From a bacterium (GTDB lineage: Bacteria > UBA4055): 64,000 bases of DNA. Shown here in pieces: positions 53,112 to 61,945 of the stretch (within the stretch, counting starts at the first letter, position 1; every line of letters begins with the position of its first letter). Both the position numbers and the translations under genes were made by a program. The notes beneath the pieces were generated by a model. It did not search any database. It was given only the letters and a program-made list of their open reading frames with translations, and was not told the DNA's origin. The stretch is from NCBI GenBank assembly GCA_029559475.1, contig JAKQBN010000013.1, forward strand, positions 1-64,000. The letters run 5' to 3'.

Positions 53112-55577
53112 ATGAAATACTTGCTTTTAATAATCACAATCCTATATTCATTTTCTTTCGCAGGGCTTATAAACATCAATCCGGATCCCGACGGAGAACC
53201 ATGGTGGATCGGCGGTATATCAGAACCTTCAGAAGAACTCATGCAGAGAATAAATTCACTGCCCGAGCTTAAACTTACCGATATCTACAAACATAGAAAA
53301 GATCCCCTTCCGGTTTCGGTCGATAATTCGTCTCTCCAGTTTTTCAGACCTGTTTTCAGCCAGTCCGGAGGAAGCTGCGGTCAGGCCAGCGGAATAGGAT
53401 ATAACTTTACTTATGAAATGAATTTAGTAAGAAATACTTCAGCTTCAGATTCATCCAACCAATACCCGACTCATCACACATATAATTTTTTAAATGAAGG
53501 CGACGGCGGGATCGGTTCATGGTATTTTGACGGATGGGATATAATAAAGTCAAACGGCTGCCCCGACCTGAAGACTTACGGCGGTATTTACCCTGACGAT
53601 CCGACTTACAGGCATCAGCTTTGGACCGACGGCTATGACAAATATGAAAAAGGCATGAATAACCGTGTACAGGAGCAGTTCACTATCCCTGTCGACACTC
53701 CTGAAGGTTTAGAGACTCTGAAGCAGTATTTAGTCGATCACGCTGAAGGATCGCTATACGGCGGCATCGTGAATTTCGCGGCCGGGATCGGCGGAACATA
53801 TAAAATAGGAAGAATAGCTGCCGGTCTTCCCCATGCTAACGAATACATTATCAGGCAGTGGCATTATGAAATGAACCACGCCATGACTATTGTTGGATAT
53901 GACGATTCTGTCAGAGTGGACTGCAACGCCGACGGAAAATATACGAACAATAAAGATATCAACGGCGATAGCGTTGTAGATATGAAGGACTGGGAGATAG
54001 GAGCTCTTCTTATGGTAAATTCCTACGGTACCGACTGGCCGAATACGGGAATGGGCGGAAAATGCTGGATTTCATACAGAACTCTGGCTATGGATATTTC
54101 AGTTGGCGGAATTTGGGGAAATGCCGTCCATTCGATGAGAGTAAGAGAATCTTTTTCGCCTTCGCTAAAACTAAAGGCAAAGATAGAACACACGAACCGC
54201 TCAGCCTTGAAAGTTTATGCCGGTATTTCGCAGGACACGACTGATACTGAGCCGGCAAACAGTACTTTATTTCCTCTCTTTCTTTATCAGGGCGGTGAAT
54301 ACGGAATGCGCGGGGATAGTGACACACTTGAGTTCGGGCTGGATATAACACCTCTCCTTTCGTATGTTGTGCCCGGACAGCCTGCTAAATTATTCCTCTG
54401 CATCGGCGAGAACGATCCCGGTTCAATTTATGACGGATCTGTTCTTTCTTTCTCTGTCTTCGAAGCTGATTCAACCGAAACTGCATCTACTTCAATGCCG
54501 ATAACAATTAATAATCACGCTACAACGTACATACCCTTGATATTATCGCCGCAATTCGACGCACCTTTAATAACAACAGCGTATTTACCTTCTGCGGTCA
54601 GGGGAGAATTATACTCGACGGTATTGGCTGCTCAGAACGGTACACAACCTTATACATGGTCTCTTTCGATCGATTATACCGAACTGACTAATGATAGCCT
54701 TTTCCCTTATCTGAACGACAGCCTTATTGTTACAAGCGATCCCGATGACGGCATAGCTGAAGTCGATCTCGGATTCGATTTTCCTTTCTACGGGAAAATT
54801 TACAACGGTATAACAGTAAGTACAGACGGCTCGATACTTTTCGGAGATGAATTCGAAAGCGTGCGTAGCGAAGGCGCTATTATGAAAACCCGGACTATTA
54901 CGCCTTACGGCTCCGACCTTATGAGCTACGATATTTACGGTGAAGGAATATTTATTTATAAAACGGCAAATTATGCTGTGATACGATGGCTTACATCTTT
55001 ATATGACATGCCTGAAGTCGACCTTGAATTCGCCGTAAAGCTATCTTCTGACGGAAGGATCGAATTCTTTTACGCTGACGATCTAACAACCGGCCTTTCA
55101 TGGGCGGCAGGTATCTCGGGCGGCAACCCGAACAGCACCGTAATTTCTGCTTTATCCGGAACCGCGGATCCTTCAGGAATGAAAACAGCGTTCGCTCCGG
55201 ATCCTTTCCCATATGGTATAGAGCTGAGTTCAGATGGTATTTTAGCCGGCACGTTATCAGGCGATCCCGGTACATGGTATCTTAACTTTATTGTTAAGGA
55301 CAACAGCAATATTTCATCGTTCAAAACTCTAGAATTCAGGCTTATTGAACCTCTTTTAACACCTTCCGGACTCACGATATCAGTTTCTTATGATAGTGTA
55401 CGGCTTGACTGGATACAGGTAGACGGAGCAGAATCTTACAGCATCTACAGATGCGATCAGCCCTTCGGTTCATTTTCAAAAATTGCATCTTCACCGGATC
55501 TTTATTATATTGACAGCCCGATCTTGGGATATGACAAGCTGTTCTATTATGTAATAGCTGAGAAGTATAAAAAATAA
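53112..55577 (+). CDS. Secreted papain-like cysteine protease, first of tandem pair
   Basis: An 821-residue protein with a signal peptide (residues 1-17, FSFA-G). The C1-type catalytic domain has Cys89 in SQSGGSCGQASGIGYNF, His256 in NHAMTIVGYDD and Asn303 in MVNSYGTDWP. Between His and Asn lies an insert with two EF-hand-like loops (DCNADGKYTNNKD and DINGDSVVDMKDWE). After the protease come beta-sandwich regions (~345-480), an Ig/cadherin-like domain (~490-720), and a final fibronectin type III-like domain (PSGLTISVSYDSVRLDWIQ, last ~75 residues). It lacks the T9SS sorting domain of its neighbour. Only 11 bp separate it from the paralogous gene, so they are co-transcribed. Substrate specificity is unknown. 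Confidence 0.88.
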   Translation: MKYLLLIITILYSFSFAGLININPDPDGEPWWIGGISEPSEELMQRINSLPELKLTDIYKHRKDPLPVSVDNSSLQFFRPVFSQSGGSCGQASGIGYNFTYEMNLVRNTSASDSSNQYPTHHTYNFLNEGDGGIGSWYFDGWDIIKSNGCPDLKTYGGIYPDDPTYRHQLWTDGYDKYEKGMNNRVQEQFTIPVDTPEGLETLKQYLVDHAEGSLYGGIVNFAAGIGGTYKIGRIAAGLPHANEYIIRQWHYEMNHAMTIVGYDDSVRVDCNADGKYTNNKDINGDSVVDMKDWEIGALLMVNSYGTDWPNTGMGGKCWISYRTLAMDISVGGIWGNAVHSMRVRESFSPSLKLKAKIEHTNRSALKVYAGISQDTTDTEPANSTLFPLFLYQGGEYGMRGDSDTLEFGLDITPLLSYVVPGQPAKLFLCIGENDPGSIYDGSVLSFSVFEADSTETASTSMPITINNHATTYIPLILSPQFDAPLITTAYLPSAVRGELYSTVLAAQNGTQPYTWSLSIDYTELTNDSLFPYLNDSLIVTSDPDDGIAEVDLGFDFPFYGKIYNGITVSTDGSILFGDEFESVRSEGAIMKTRTITPYGSDLMSYDIYGEGIFIYKTANYAVIRWLTSLYDMPEVDLEFAVKLSSDGRIEFFYADDLTTGLSWAAGISGGNPNSTVISALSGTADPSGMKTAFAPDPFPYGIELSSDGILAGTLSGDPGTWYLNFIVKDNSNISSFKTLEFRLIEPLLTPSGLTISVSYDSVRLDWIQVDGAESYSIYRCDQPFGSFSKIASSPDLYYIDSPILGYDKLFYYVIAEKYKK

Positions 55578-55588
55578 ACGAGGAACGC

Positions 55589-58150
55589 ATGAAAAAATTA
55601 GTAATTGCGCTTATGGTTTTATCAGCAGGCTTAGTTTTCGGCGAGCTTGTGAATCTTAATCCGGATCCGAACGGAGAACAGTGGCTGGCAGGAGGATGGA
55701 AAATACCTTCAGCTGAAGAAATGAAGATCATAGATTCATATCCTAAACTAAGGCTGCCGGAAAAGTATAAAGGTAAAGAAATTCCTTATAAACTGGACAA
55801 TTCACAGCTACAGTATTTCCGGCCGATATTCAACCAGATGGGCGGAAGCTGCGCGCAGGCAAGCGGTGTCGGATATAATTTCACATACGAAATGAATTCA
55901 ATAAACGGCACAAGCGCAAATATTACAGACAACCAGTACCCTACTCACTATACTTATAATTTTCTGAACAGCGGATCAGGTGACATCGGTTCGACCTATT
56001 TCGGAGGATGGGATATAATCAATGCAGGAGGAATTCCGAACGTAACTACATACGGAGGTATGTGGCCGTCAACCGATTCGGAAACCATGCATAAATTATG
56101 GATGAACGGGTTTGATAAATATGAATCGGGGATGAGCAGAAGGATCCTGGAAGTTATTACAATTCCTGTAAACACGCCTGAAGGCCTTGAGACTTTAAAA
56201 CAGTATTTTAATGATTACTGCGACGGTTCCGCGACCGGCGGAATTGTGAATTTTGCAGCTGGTGTAAGCTGGGTCAGTATCAGCGTTCTTCCTGAAGGTA
56301 CCGAGAATGCCGGTCAGTCAGTTCTCTGGAAATGGGATTCATCAGTAAATCACGCCATGACTTTTGTCGGATATAATGATTCTATTAAATGCGATTATAA
56401 CGGCGACGGCAGATTTACGAACGATCTTGACTGGGCCGGCGGAATAGATTCGAACGGAGTTAACATTCCTGACGGCAAAGTAGACATGAAAGACTGGGAG
56501 ATCGGCGCGGTGCTGATGGCTAATTCATGGGGATTAGGCTGGGTGAACGGAGGAAAGATATGGGTCGCCTACAGAACTTTGGCTATGAGTCTTGCTGAGG
56601 GAGGAATATGGACTAATGCGGTTCATACTATAAGGATAAGGGATGATTTCTCGCCGTCACTTTATATGAAAGCGACCATAAGCTTCAGCGACAGGGAGGA
56701 ACTGAAAATTTTCGCGGGTGTTTCATCAGATACGCTTGCCTCTGTACCGGATCATGTTTTAAGTTTTCCGCATTTTAACAGCCAGGGCGGTGAGTATCCT
56801 ATGACAGGTACAGCTAATTCACTTGAAATAGGCCTGGATATCAGTCCCCTTCTTTCATTCGTAGCACCGGATCAGAAAGCAAAATTCTTCATTTGCGTTG
56901 AACATAGCGAGAAAGGTGTTACTTCAGGCAGAGGAAACATTTCATCTTTCTCGGTTATAGACAGCAACGGAACCCAGTATGTAAGCCCGCAGACAAACGA
57001 GACGATTATTCCTAACTCAACCTCATATGCAGGAGTAACAGCCTCTTTCATTTTTGACGCTCCCGAGATCGCTGATGAAACTCTTCCTCAAGCGCTTCCG
57101 GGCATTCAGTACAACCACCAGCTTTCTGTTCAGAACGGAACTGCTCCCTATAAATGGGACGTGATTTGCGATTATTCTGAAACAGAAAATTACGGAGAGT
57201 TCGACGCAACTGCAGATACACCTATAACTTTTACAAACGATGATGACAGTGATGCTGTGATAGAACTGCCTTTCCTGTTCCCGTTCTACGGAGTTCTTTA
57301 CGATAAGGTCACAGTCATAACAGACGGTTCAATAAAGCTGGAAGAAGGGTTCGATTATATCAGGACCGAAGGTGATATAATGTCATTCAAAACTATAACC
57401 TGCTATGGTGCGGATCTTATGATCTATCCGGACCAGGGAGACGGAGTTTTTTATTCCGTAAACGACAGCTGCCTTACTGTAAGATGGAAAACCTCGATGT
57501 ATGATCTTCCTGATGTCAATCTGGAATTTGAGACAAAGATATATTCAGACTCCAGAATTGAATTCTTTTACGGGGATTCTCTGACAACAGGGATAGCCTG
57601 GGCATCCGGAATATCTAACGGAAAAGTGACCGACGCTATAATATCTTCAACTTCCGGCCTGAATGATGCTTCAGTAATGAAAACCGCTTTCGAAACCGAT
57701 CCTTATCCTTACGGCTTAAGCTTGAGCCCGGACGGCATTTTCGGCGGAATTATCAGTACTGCGGGTAAAACATGGAATGTAAAATTCAGAGTTACTGATG
57801 ATAGAAACATTTCAGGAATAAAAGTACTGCCCTTCAGCACTGCTACCGGGATCGGAGACGACGAACCGGCCGGAATTTCGGATTTTATACTTGATCAGAA
57901 CTATCCGAATCCGTTTAATCCTGTTACAACTATAAGATTCGAACTGAAGAACACTATTAATGTATCTCTTCATATATATAATACGCGGGGAGAGAAGGTT
58001 GATACTCTTATAGAGAATGAAATTCTTAAGAAAGGATCTTACAAATATGAATGGAAAACTGCGGAAAGACTTTCTTCCGGGGTTTATTATTTCGGACTTG
58101 AGACCGATAAGGGATACAGGCAGATAAGAAAAATGACTCTGATCAAATAA
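55589..58150 (+). CDS. Secreted papain-like cysteine protease with T9SS sorting domain
   Basis: An 853-residue paralogue of the upstream gene. It has a signal peptide (residues 1-18) and C1-type residues Cys88 in NQMGGSCAQASGVGYNF, His255 in NHAMTFVGYND and Asn312 in ANSWGLGW. The EF-hand-like insert is conserved (DYNGDGRFTNDLD ... DGKVDMKDWE) and is slightly longer. The following beta domains align with those of the first protein, but the fibronectin-like end is replaced by a type A sorting domain (DQNYPNPFNPVTTIRFELK ... RKMTLIK). It should be exported by the SprA system and act outside the cell. GAGGAACGC precedes the ATG. Confidence 0.9.
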   Translation: MKKLVIALMVLSAGLVFGELVNLNPDPNGEQWLAGGWKIPSAEEMKIIDSYPKLRLPEKYKGKEIPYKLDNSQLQYFRPIFNQMGGSCAQASGVGYNFTYEMNSINGTSANITDNQYPTHYTYNFLNSGSGDIGSTYFGGWDIINAGGIPNVTTYGGMWPSTDSETMHKLWMNGFDKYESGMSRRILEVITIPVNTPEGLETLKQYFNDYCDGSATGGIVNFAAGVSWVSISVLPEGTENAGQSVLWKWDSSVNHAMTFVGYNDSIKCDYNGDGRFTNDLDWAGGIDSNGVNIPDGKVDMKDWEIGAVLMANSWGLGWVNGGKIWVAYRTLAMSLAEGGIWTNAVHTIRIRDDFSPSLYMKATISFSDREELKIFAGVSSDTLASVPDHVLSFPHFNSQGGEYPMTGTANSLEIGLDISPLLSFVAPDQKAKFFICVEHSEKGVTSGRGNISSFSVIDSNGTQYVSPQTNETIIPNSTSYAGVTASFIFDAPEIADETLPQALPGIQYNHQLSVQNGTAPYKWDVICDYSETENYGEFDATADTPITFTNDDDSDAVIELPFLFPFYGVLYDKVTVITDGSIKLEEGFDYIRTEGDIMSFKTITCYGADLMIYPDQGDGVFYSVNDSCLTVRWKTSMYDLPDVNLEFETKIYSDSRIEFFYGDSLTTGIAWASGISNGKVTDAIISSTSGLNDASVMKTAFETDPYPYGLSLSPDGIFGGIISTAGKTWNVKFRVTDDRNISGIKVLPFSTATGIGDDEPAGISDFILDQNYPNPFNPVTTIRFELKNTINVSLHIYNTRGEKVDTLIENEILKKGSYKYEWKTAERLSSGVYYFGLETDKGYRQIRKMTLIK

Positions 58151-58169
58151 ATATGCGGAATTATTTTTG

Positions 58170-58198
58170 TTGCTTAGAGTAAATTAATTATTTATATT
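58170..58198 (+). promoter_or_regulatory. Promoter of rpsU
   Basis: TTGCTT (58170-58175), 17 bp, TATATT (58193-58198), 44 bp before the rpsU start. Confidence 0.55.
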
Positions 58199-58242
58199 GA
58201 CCCCGCAAATTAAGTATCGCGCCTTAAAGGAGGTGAAACGTA

Positions 58243-58446
58243 GTGATACACATTAAAGTAAGAGACGGAGAACATTTCGAAAAAGCCCTCAAAAGATTTA
58301 CAAAAACTTTTGAAAAAAGCGGCGTACTCGCTGAATTAAGGCTTAGAGAAAGATACGAAAAACCTACTTGGGTGAACAGAAGAGAAAGGATCCAGGCTAC
58401 GAGAAAGCAGCAGAAGATCACAAGGATGCAGAACAGAGGTTTCTAA
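58243..58446 (+). CDS. rpsU: 30S ribosomal protein bS21
   Basis: The 67-residue sequence [19 protein letters not shown] ... [17 protein letters not shown] has the S21 pattern: short N-terminal strand, two basic helices. bS21 sits near the anti-Shine-Dalgarno end of 16S rRNA and aids initiation. It begins with GTG, preceded by an almost complete anti-Shine-Dalgarno complement (AAGGAGGTGA) 6 nt upstream, the strongest ribosome site in the window. Own promoter and a perfect-palindrome terminator make it monocistronic. Confidence 0.95.
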   Translation: MIHIKVRDGEHFEKALKRFTKTFEKSGVLAELRLRERYEKPTWVNRRERIQATRKQQKITRMQNRGF

Positions 58447-58466
58447 TTCATTATTATTTATAGAAT

Positions 58467-58496
58467 AAAAAAGAGTGACGCGTCACTCTTTTTTTA
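58467..58496 (+). terminator. Terminator of rpsU
   Basis: A perfect palindrome (AAAAAAGAGTGACG / CGTCACTCTTTTTT, no spacer) followed by further T residues, 20 bp after the rpsU stop. Confidence 0.9.
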
Positions 58497-58529
58497 TTAT
58501 ATTAACAGGTATATAATGAAGGAGATGAA

Positions 58530-59246
58530 ATGAACTTTATAGATATTCTCGTTGTGGTGGTTATAGCTTTATTCGCCGTTATCGGTTTTTTGAAGGGTTT
58601 CATTCCGCAGCTGTTCCAGTTCGCCGGCATCTTCTGCGCTTTTTATTTTAATACTCCTGTAAGCAGATTTATCTCCTCAGCTGTTTCGGATGAACCGGAG
58701 GGCGTATTACTGATGCTTGTTCAGATCGCCGCATTCCTGTTTATATTCGGAGTGTTTTTCGTTGCCGGGATGATCATCAGTAAAACAGTTGATTCTGTGC
58801 TTACGTCTCTGCCTAACAGAATAGCCGGTATAATTTTCGGAGCCGTTAACGGATTTTTCGTTGTATGCCTTATATTTATAATCATAAGAGCTTTTCCTGC
58901 AGGCGATACTTTTTTAAAGAAATACGTTACTCCAGATAAATTCACGGATGATATAATAGATCAGAGCATTGAGCTGGCCGGAAATGATCTTTCCGCCCAA
59001 GGATTGAAGAATAAAGCGAATGAAGCTGTTAAGAATGCTTTTACGGAAAGTAAGACTGATAATGTTGATTCTTCAGCTGCCGATACAACAGAAACAGAGG
59101 CTACAAAAATTTATTCCAGGCTAGGATACGGAGCATACAGAATATCAATGCTGATGGATCCGTTCGTCCAGAATACAAAATCCGTACTTTCAAAAAAATA
59201 TGAAGACGTCATTGAAATAAAGACACAGGATAAAATAAATGGATAA
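58530..59246 (+). CDS. CvpA family membrane protein
   Basis: A 238-residue protein whose first ~135 residues hold four hydrophobic segments in the CvpA pattern (NFIDILVVVVIALFAVIGFLKG, QLFQFAGIFCAFYFNTPVSRF, LPNRIAGIIFGAVNGFFVVCLIF). CvpA was described in colicin V production and affects envelope or bile tolerance, but its mechanism is not settled. The C-terminal ~100 residues are polar and likely cytoplasmic. AAGGAGATGAA precedes the ATG. The end overlaps the start of clpC by 8 bp, so the two are coupled. Confidence 0.88.
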   Translation: MNFIDILVVVVIALFAVIGFLKGFIPQLFQFAGIFCAFYFNTPVSRFISSAVSDEPEGVLLMLVQIAAFLFIFGVFFVAGMIISKTVDSVLTSLPNRIAGIIFGAVNGFFVVCLIFIIIRAFPAGDTFLKKYVTPDKFTDDIIDQSIELAGNDLSAQGLKNKANEAVKNAFTESKTDNVDSSAADTTETEATKIYSRLGYGAYRISMLMDPFVQNTKSVLSKKYEDVIEIKTQDKING

Positions 59247-61689
59247 CAGTTTTTCATCGAGGCTGAACAAAGTTATTGATCTGTCTAAAGAAATAACTAT
59301 TCAGAACGGACACGACACAGTTTATCCCGGCCATCTTGCTATGGGAATTCTGAGGCTGAATGAAGGCGGCGCTGTAAATATTCTGAATAAACTGAACTGT
59401 GATCTGGCTGCACTATACAGAGACCTCGCTAACGGAATGACAAAGAACAAAGAGCTGATCAAGCTCGGATTTATACCGCTCAGCCACGAAAGCGACAGGA
59501 TATTGTCACAGGCGGTTATCGAAGCTGCTGAAATGTCCGGAACTTATACCGGAACTGAACATCTTCTGTTATCTCTGACTAAAGCAGTAAACACTTTTAC
59601 GGAAAGGATCTTAAGATTTCACGGAATAACATATCAGAGAGTAAAACAGGTACTTCTTACAGGCAGCGGATTAAAATCCGGGAAAATCCCGGCAATGGAT
59701 AAGAACGAACCGCAGACCGAAATTTCAATAGATATGTTCTCGCATGACATTACTCAGCTTGCAAGGGACGGAAAACTTGACCCGGTAATAGGAAGAAATG
59801 AGGAGATCGAACGCATAGTTCAGATTCTTTCAAGAAGGAAGAAGAATAATCCGATTCTTATAGGAGAACCGGGAACTGGAAAGACCGCCATAGTCGAAGG
59901 TCTGGCAGTTAAGATAATAGAGAAATCAGTACCTTCAGTTCTGCTGGGTAAAAGGATACTCGGCCTCGATCTCGGTATGCTTATAGCCGGAACAAAGTAC
60001 AGGGGGCAGTTCGAAGAAAGAGTTAAAGCGATAATTAAAGAGATCGAGAATGACAGGAACACTATCCTGTTCCTCGATGAAATTCATACTATTGTCGGAG
60101 CAGGAAGCACTACAGGATCGATGGATGCCTCGAATATGTTCAAACCAGCACTTGCACGTGGTGATATTCAGTGCATAGGTGCAACTACGCTGGATGAGTA
60201 CAGAACAACGATCGAAAAGGACGGCGCGCTGGAAAGAAGGTTTCAGAAAGTGCTTGTCGATCCGCCCTCGATACAGGAAACTTATGATATCCTGAAGGGT
60301 CTTCAGACTAAATATGAAAGCCATCATAAGGTGAAATATTCCGATGAGAGCCTTGCCGCGGCCGCTGAATTAAGCGACAGATACATACCCGACAGATTTC
60401 TTCCGGATAAAGCTATAGATGTAATCGATGAAGCAGGTGCGAAAAAGCACCTTTCGATAAAAGTGCCTTCGAAGATCGCTGAACTAGAAAGTCAGATAGA
60501 TACTCTGAATAAAGAAAAAATTTTCAAGATCGAAAAGCAGCAGTTCGAGAAAGCAGCTGTGCTCAGAGATAAAATTAATGAATTGAAAATTAAACTCGAA
60601 AAGGAAAGGGATCACTGGCATAAATCCCTCTCCAACAAAGTTTTCAATATATCGGTTGATAATATAAGAGATATCATTTCGATGATGACATCCATACCCA
60701 TTTCAAAGCTGGAAGTTTCAGAAAGCAACAGGCTTAACCGCATATCGAAATCTATATCAAAGAGAATAATAGATCAGCCGGAAGCGGTGGAAGCAGTTAT
60801 CCGCAGAGTAAAAAGATCAAGAACAGGTTTTAAAGATCCTAAAAGACCCATAGGGTCGTTTTTATTTCTGGGACCGACTGGAGTCGGTAAAACTGAATTT
60901 GCCAAAGTACTCTCGGAAGAAATTTTCGAATCCGACAAGGGTCTTATAAAAATTGATATGAGCGAATACATGGAAAAGTTTAACGTCTCGAGGATGATCG
61001 GATCTCCCCCGGGTTATGTCGGCTACGGTGAAGGCGGCCAGCTCAGCGAGCAGGTAAGAAGGCATCCTTATTCTGTAGTACTTTTCGATGAAATAGAAAA
61101 AGCGCATCCCGATGTTTTCGGCATGCTTCTTCAGGTTCTTGACGAAGGTACTCTGACCGACGGGAACGGCAGAAAAATTGATTTTAAGAACACTATAATT
61201 ATTTTCACTTCGAATGTGGGTACGAAAAATTTCTCGAATTCTGAAAATATAGGATTCGGAAGCAAGGGCAGTTTTGAGGAAAAAGAAATAAAAATGAAAG
61301 AAACGACTAGAAAAACAGCCGAGAAATATTTCAGACCGGAGTTCCTGAACAGGATCGACGAAGTTATAGTTTTCAATCATCTGTCTGAAAACGCAGTTCT
61401 TCAGATAATTTCCAATCATATTGAAAATTCGTGCGATAAATTATCGAAGATAGATATAAACCTTACAGTTTCGCCAAAGGTAAAGAACTATATTATGGAT
61501 GAATCTTATGACATCGAAAGCGGTGCTAGACCTCTCAAAAGAGCTGTTGAAAATCTGATCGAGGACCCGGTGGCGGAAAAAATCGTTTCAGGCGAGTTCA
61601 AATACGGAGATTCAGTCAGCATTAATGTATGTAAAAATAAACTTATTTATAGTAAATCTGCCAAATCAGCCGTCAGATACGAAAAGTGA
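59239..61689 (+). CDS. clpC: Clp protease ATPase subunit ClpC
   Basis: An 816-residue Hsp100 unfoldase. It has an N-terminal repeat domain (~1-145, HLAMGILRLNEGGAV and TGTEHLLLSLTKAV), a first AAA domain with Walker A GEPGTGKT and Walker B TILFLDEIH, a UVR-type linker (QFEKAAVLRDKINELK near 435), and a second AAA domain with GPTGVGKT and VVLFDEIEKAHPDV. The short middle with UVR motif marks it as ClpC rather than ClpB. It delivers unfolded proteins to ClpP, which is not in the window. Regulation (for example by CtsR) cannot be seen. Confidence 0.95.
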   Translation: MDNSFSSRLNKVIDLSKEITIQNGHDTVYPGHLAMGILRLNEGGAVNILNKLNCDLAALYRDLANGMTKNKELIKLGFIPLSHESDRILSQAVIEAAEMSGTYTGTEHLLLSLTKAVNTFTERILRFHGITYQRVKQVLLTGSGLKSGKIPAMDKNEPQTEISIDMFSHDITQLARDGKLDPVIGRNEEIERIVQILSRRKKNNPILIGEPGTGKTAIVEGLAVKIIEKSVPSVLLGKRILGLDLGMLIAGTKYRGQFEERVKAIIKEIENDRNTILFLDEIHTIVGAGSTTGSMDASNMFKPALARGDIQCIGATTLDEYRTTIEKDGALERRFQKVLVDPPSIQETYDILKGLQTKYESHHKVKYSDESLAAAAELSDRYIPDRFLPDKAIDVIDEAGAKKHLSIKVPSKIAELESQIDTLNKEKIFKIEKQQFEKAAVLRDKINELKIKLEKERDHWHKSLSNKVFNISVDNIRDIISMMTSIPISKLEVSESNRLNRISKSISKRIIDQPEAVEAVIRRVKRSRTGFKDPKRPIGSFLFLGPTGVGKTEFAKVLSEEIFESDKGLIKIDMSEYMEKFNVSRMIGSPPGYVGYGEGGQLSEQVRRHPYSVVLFDEIEKAHPDVFGMLLQVLDEGTLTDGNGRKIDFKNTIIIFTSNVGTKNFSNSENIGFGSKGSFEEKEIKMKETTRKTAEKYFRPEFLNRIDEVIVFNHLSENAVLQIISNHIENSCDKLSKIDINLTVSPKVKNYIMDESYDIESGARPLKRAVENLIEDPVAEKIVSGEFKYGDSVSINVCKNKLIYSKSAKSAVRYEK

Positions 61690-61945
61690 AAATTGACCTT
61701 TATGTGAACAAGTTGTCAACAATGTCTGATTCAGGAAAAATTTTATGAAAATTTTTCTTGACACAGAGCTTGTATCCTGATTTAATTCAGCTCAACAGAT
61801 ATTTAAAAATTATATATAAAACACTTTAACTGTTACAATTACCCGTTGTCTTTCAATGTCAAGAAAAAAATCAGGAATTTTTTTTAAAAATTTATCGGTT
61901 TACGCTGTTATTATTTTGTGAATAAGTTTGTGAAAACAACCGGAT
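61690..61945. promoter_or_regulatory. AT-rich intergenic region with inverted repeat, promoter-like and DnaA-box-like sites
   Basis: Between the convergent clpC and hypothetical genes. It contains a perfect 10-bp inverted repeat (GAAAAATTTT atg AAAATTTTTC, 61735-61757), directly followed by a plus-strand promoter-like pair TTGACA (61758-61763), 17 bp, TTTAAT (61781-61786). A second TTGACA faces it on the minus strand (61862-61857). TGTGAATAA at 61917-61925 fits the DnaA-box consensus and TGTGAACAA at 61703-61711 is one base off. No + strand gene lies downstream of the promoter; function unknown. Confidence 0.35.

Noticed and set aside
61690-61945. Chromosomal replication origin
   Set aside because: Only one full DnaA-box match and one near match, and no dnaA, dnaN, parAB or gidA nearby; kept only as a low-interest observation.
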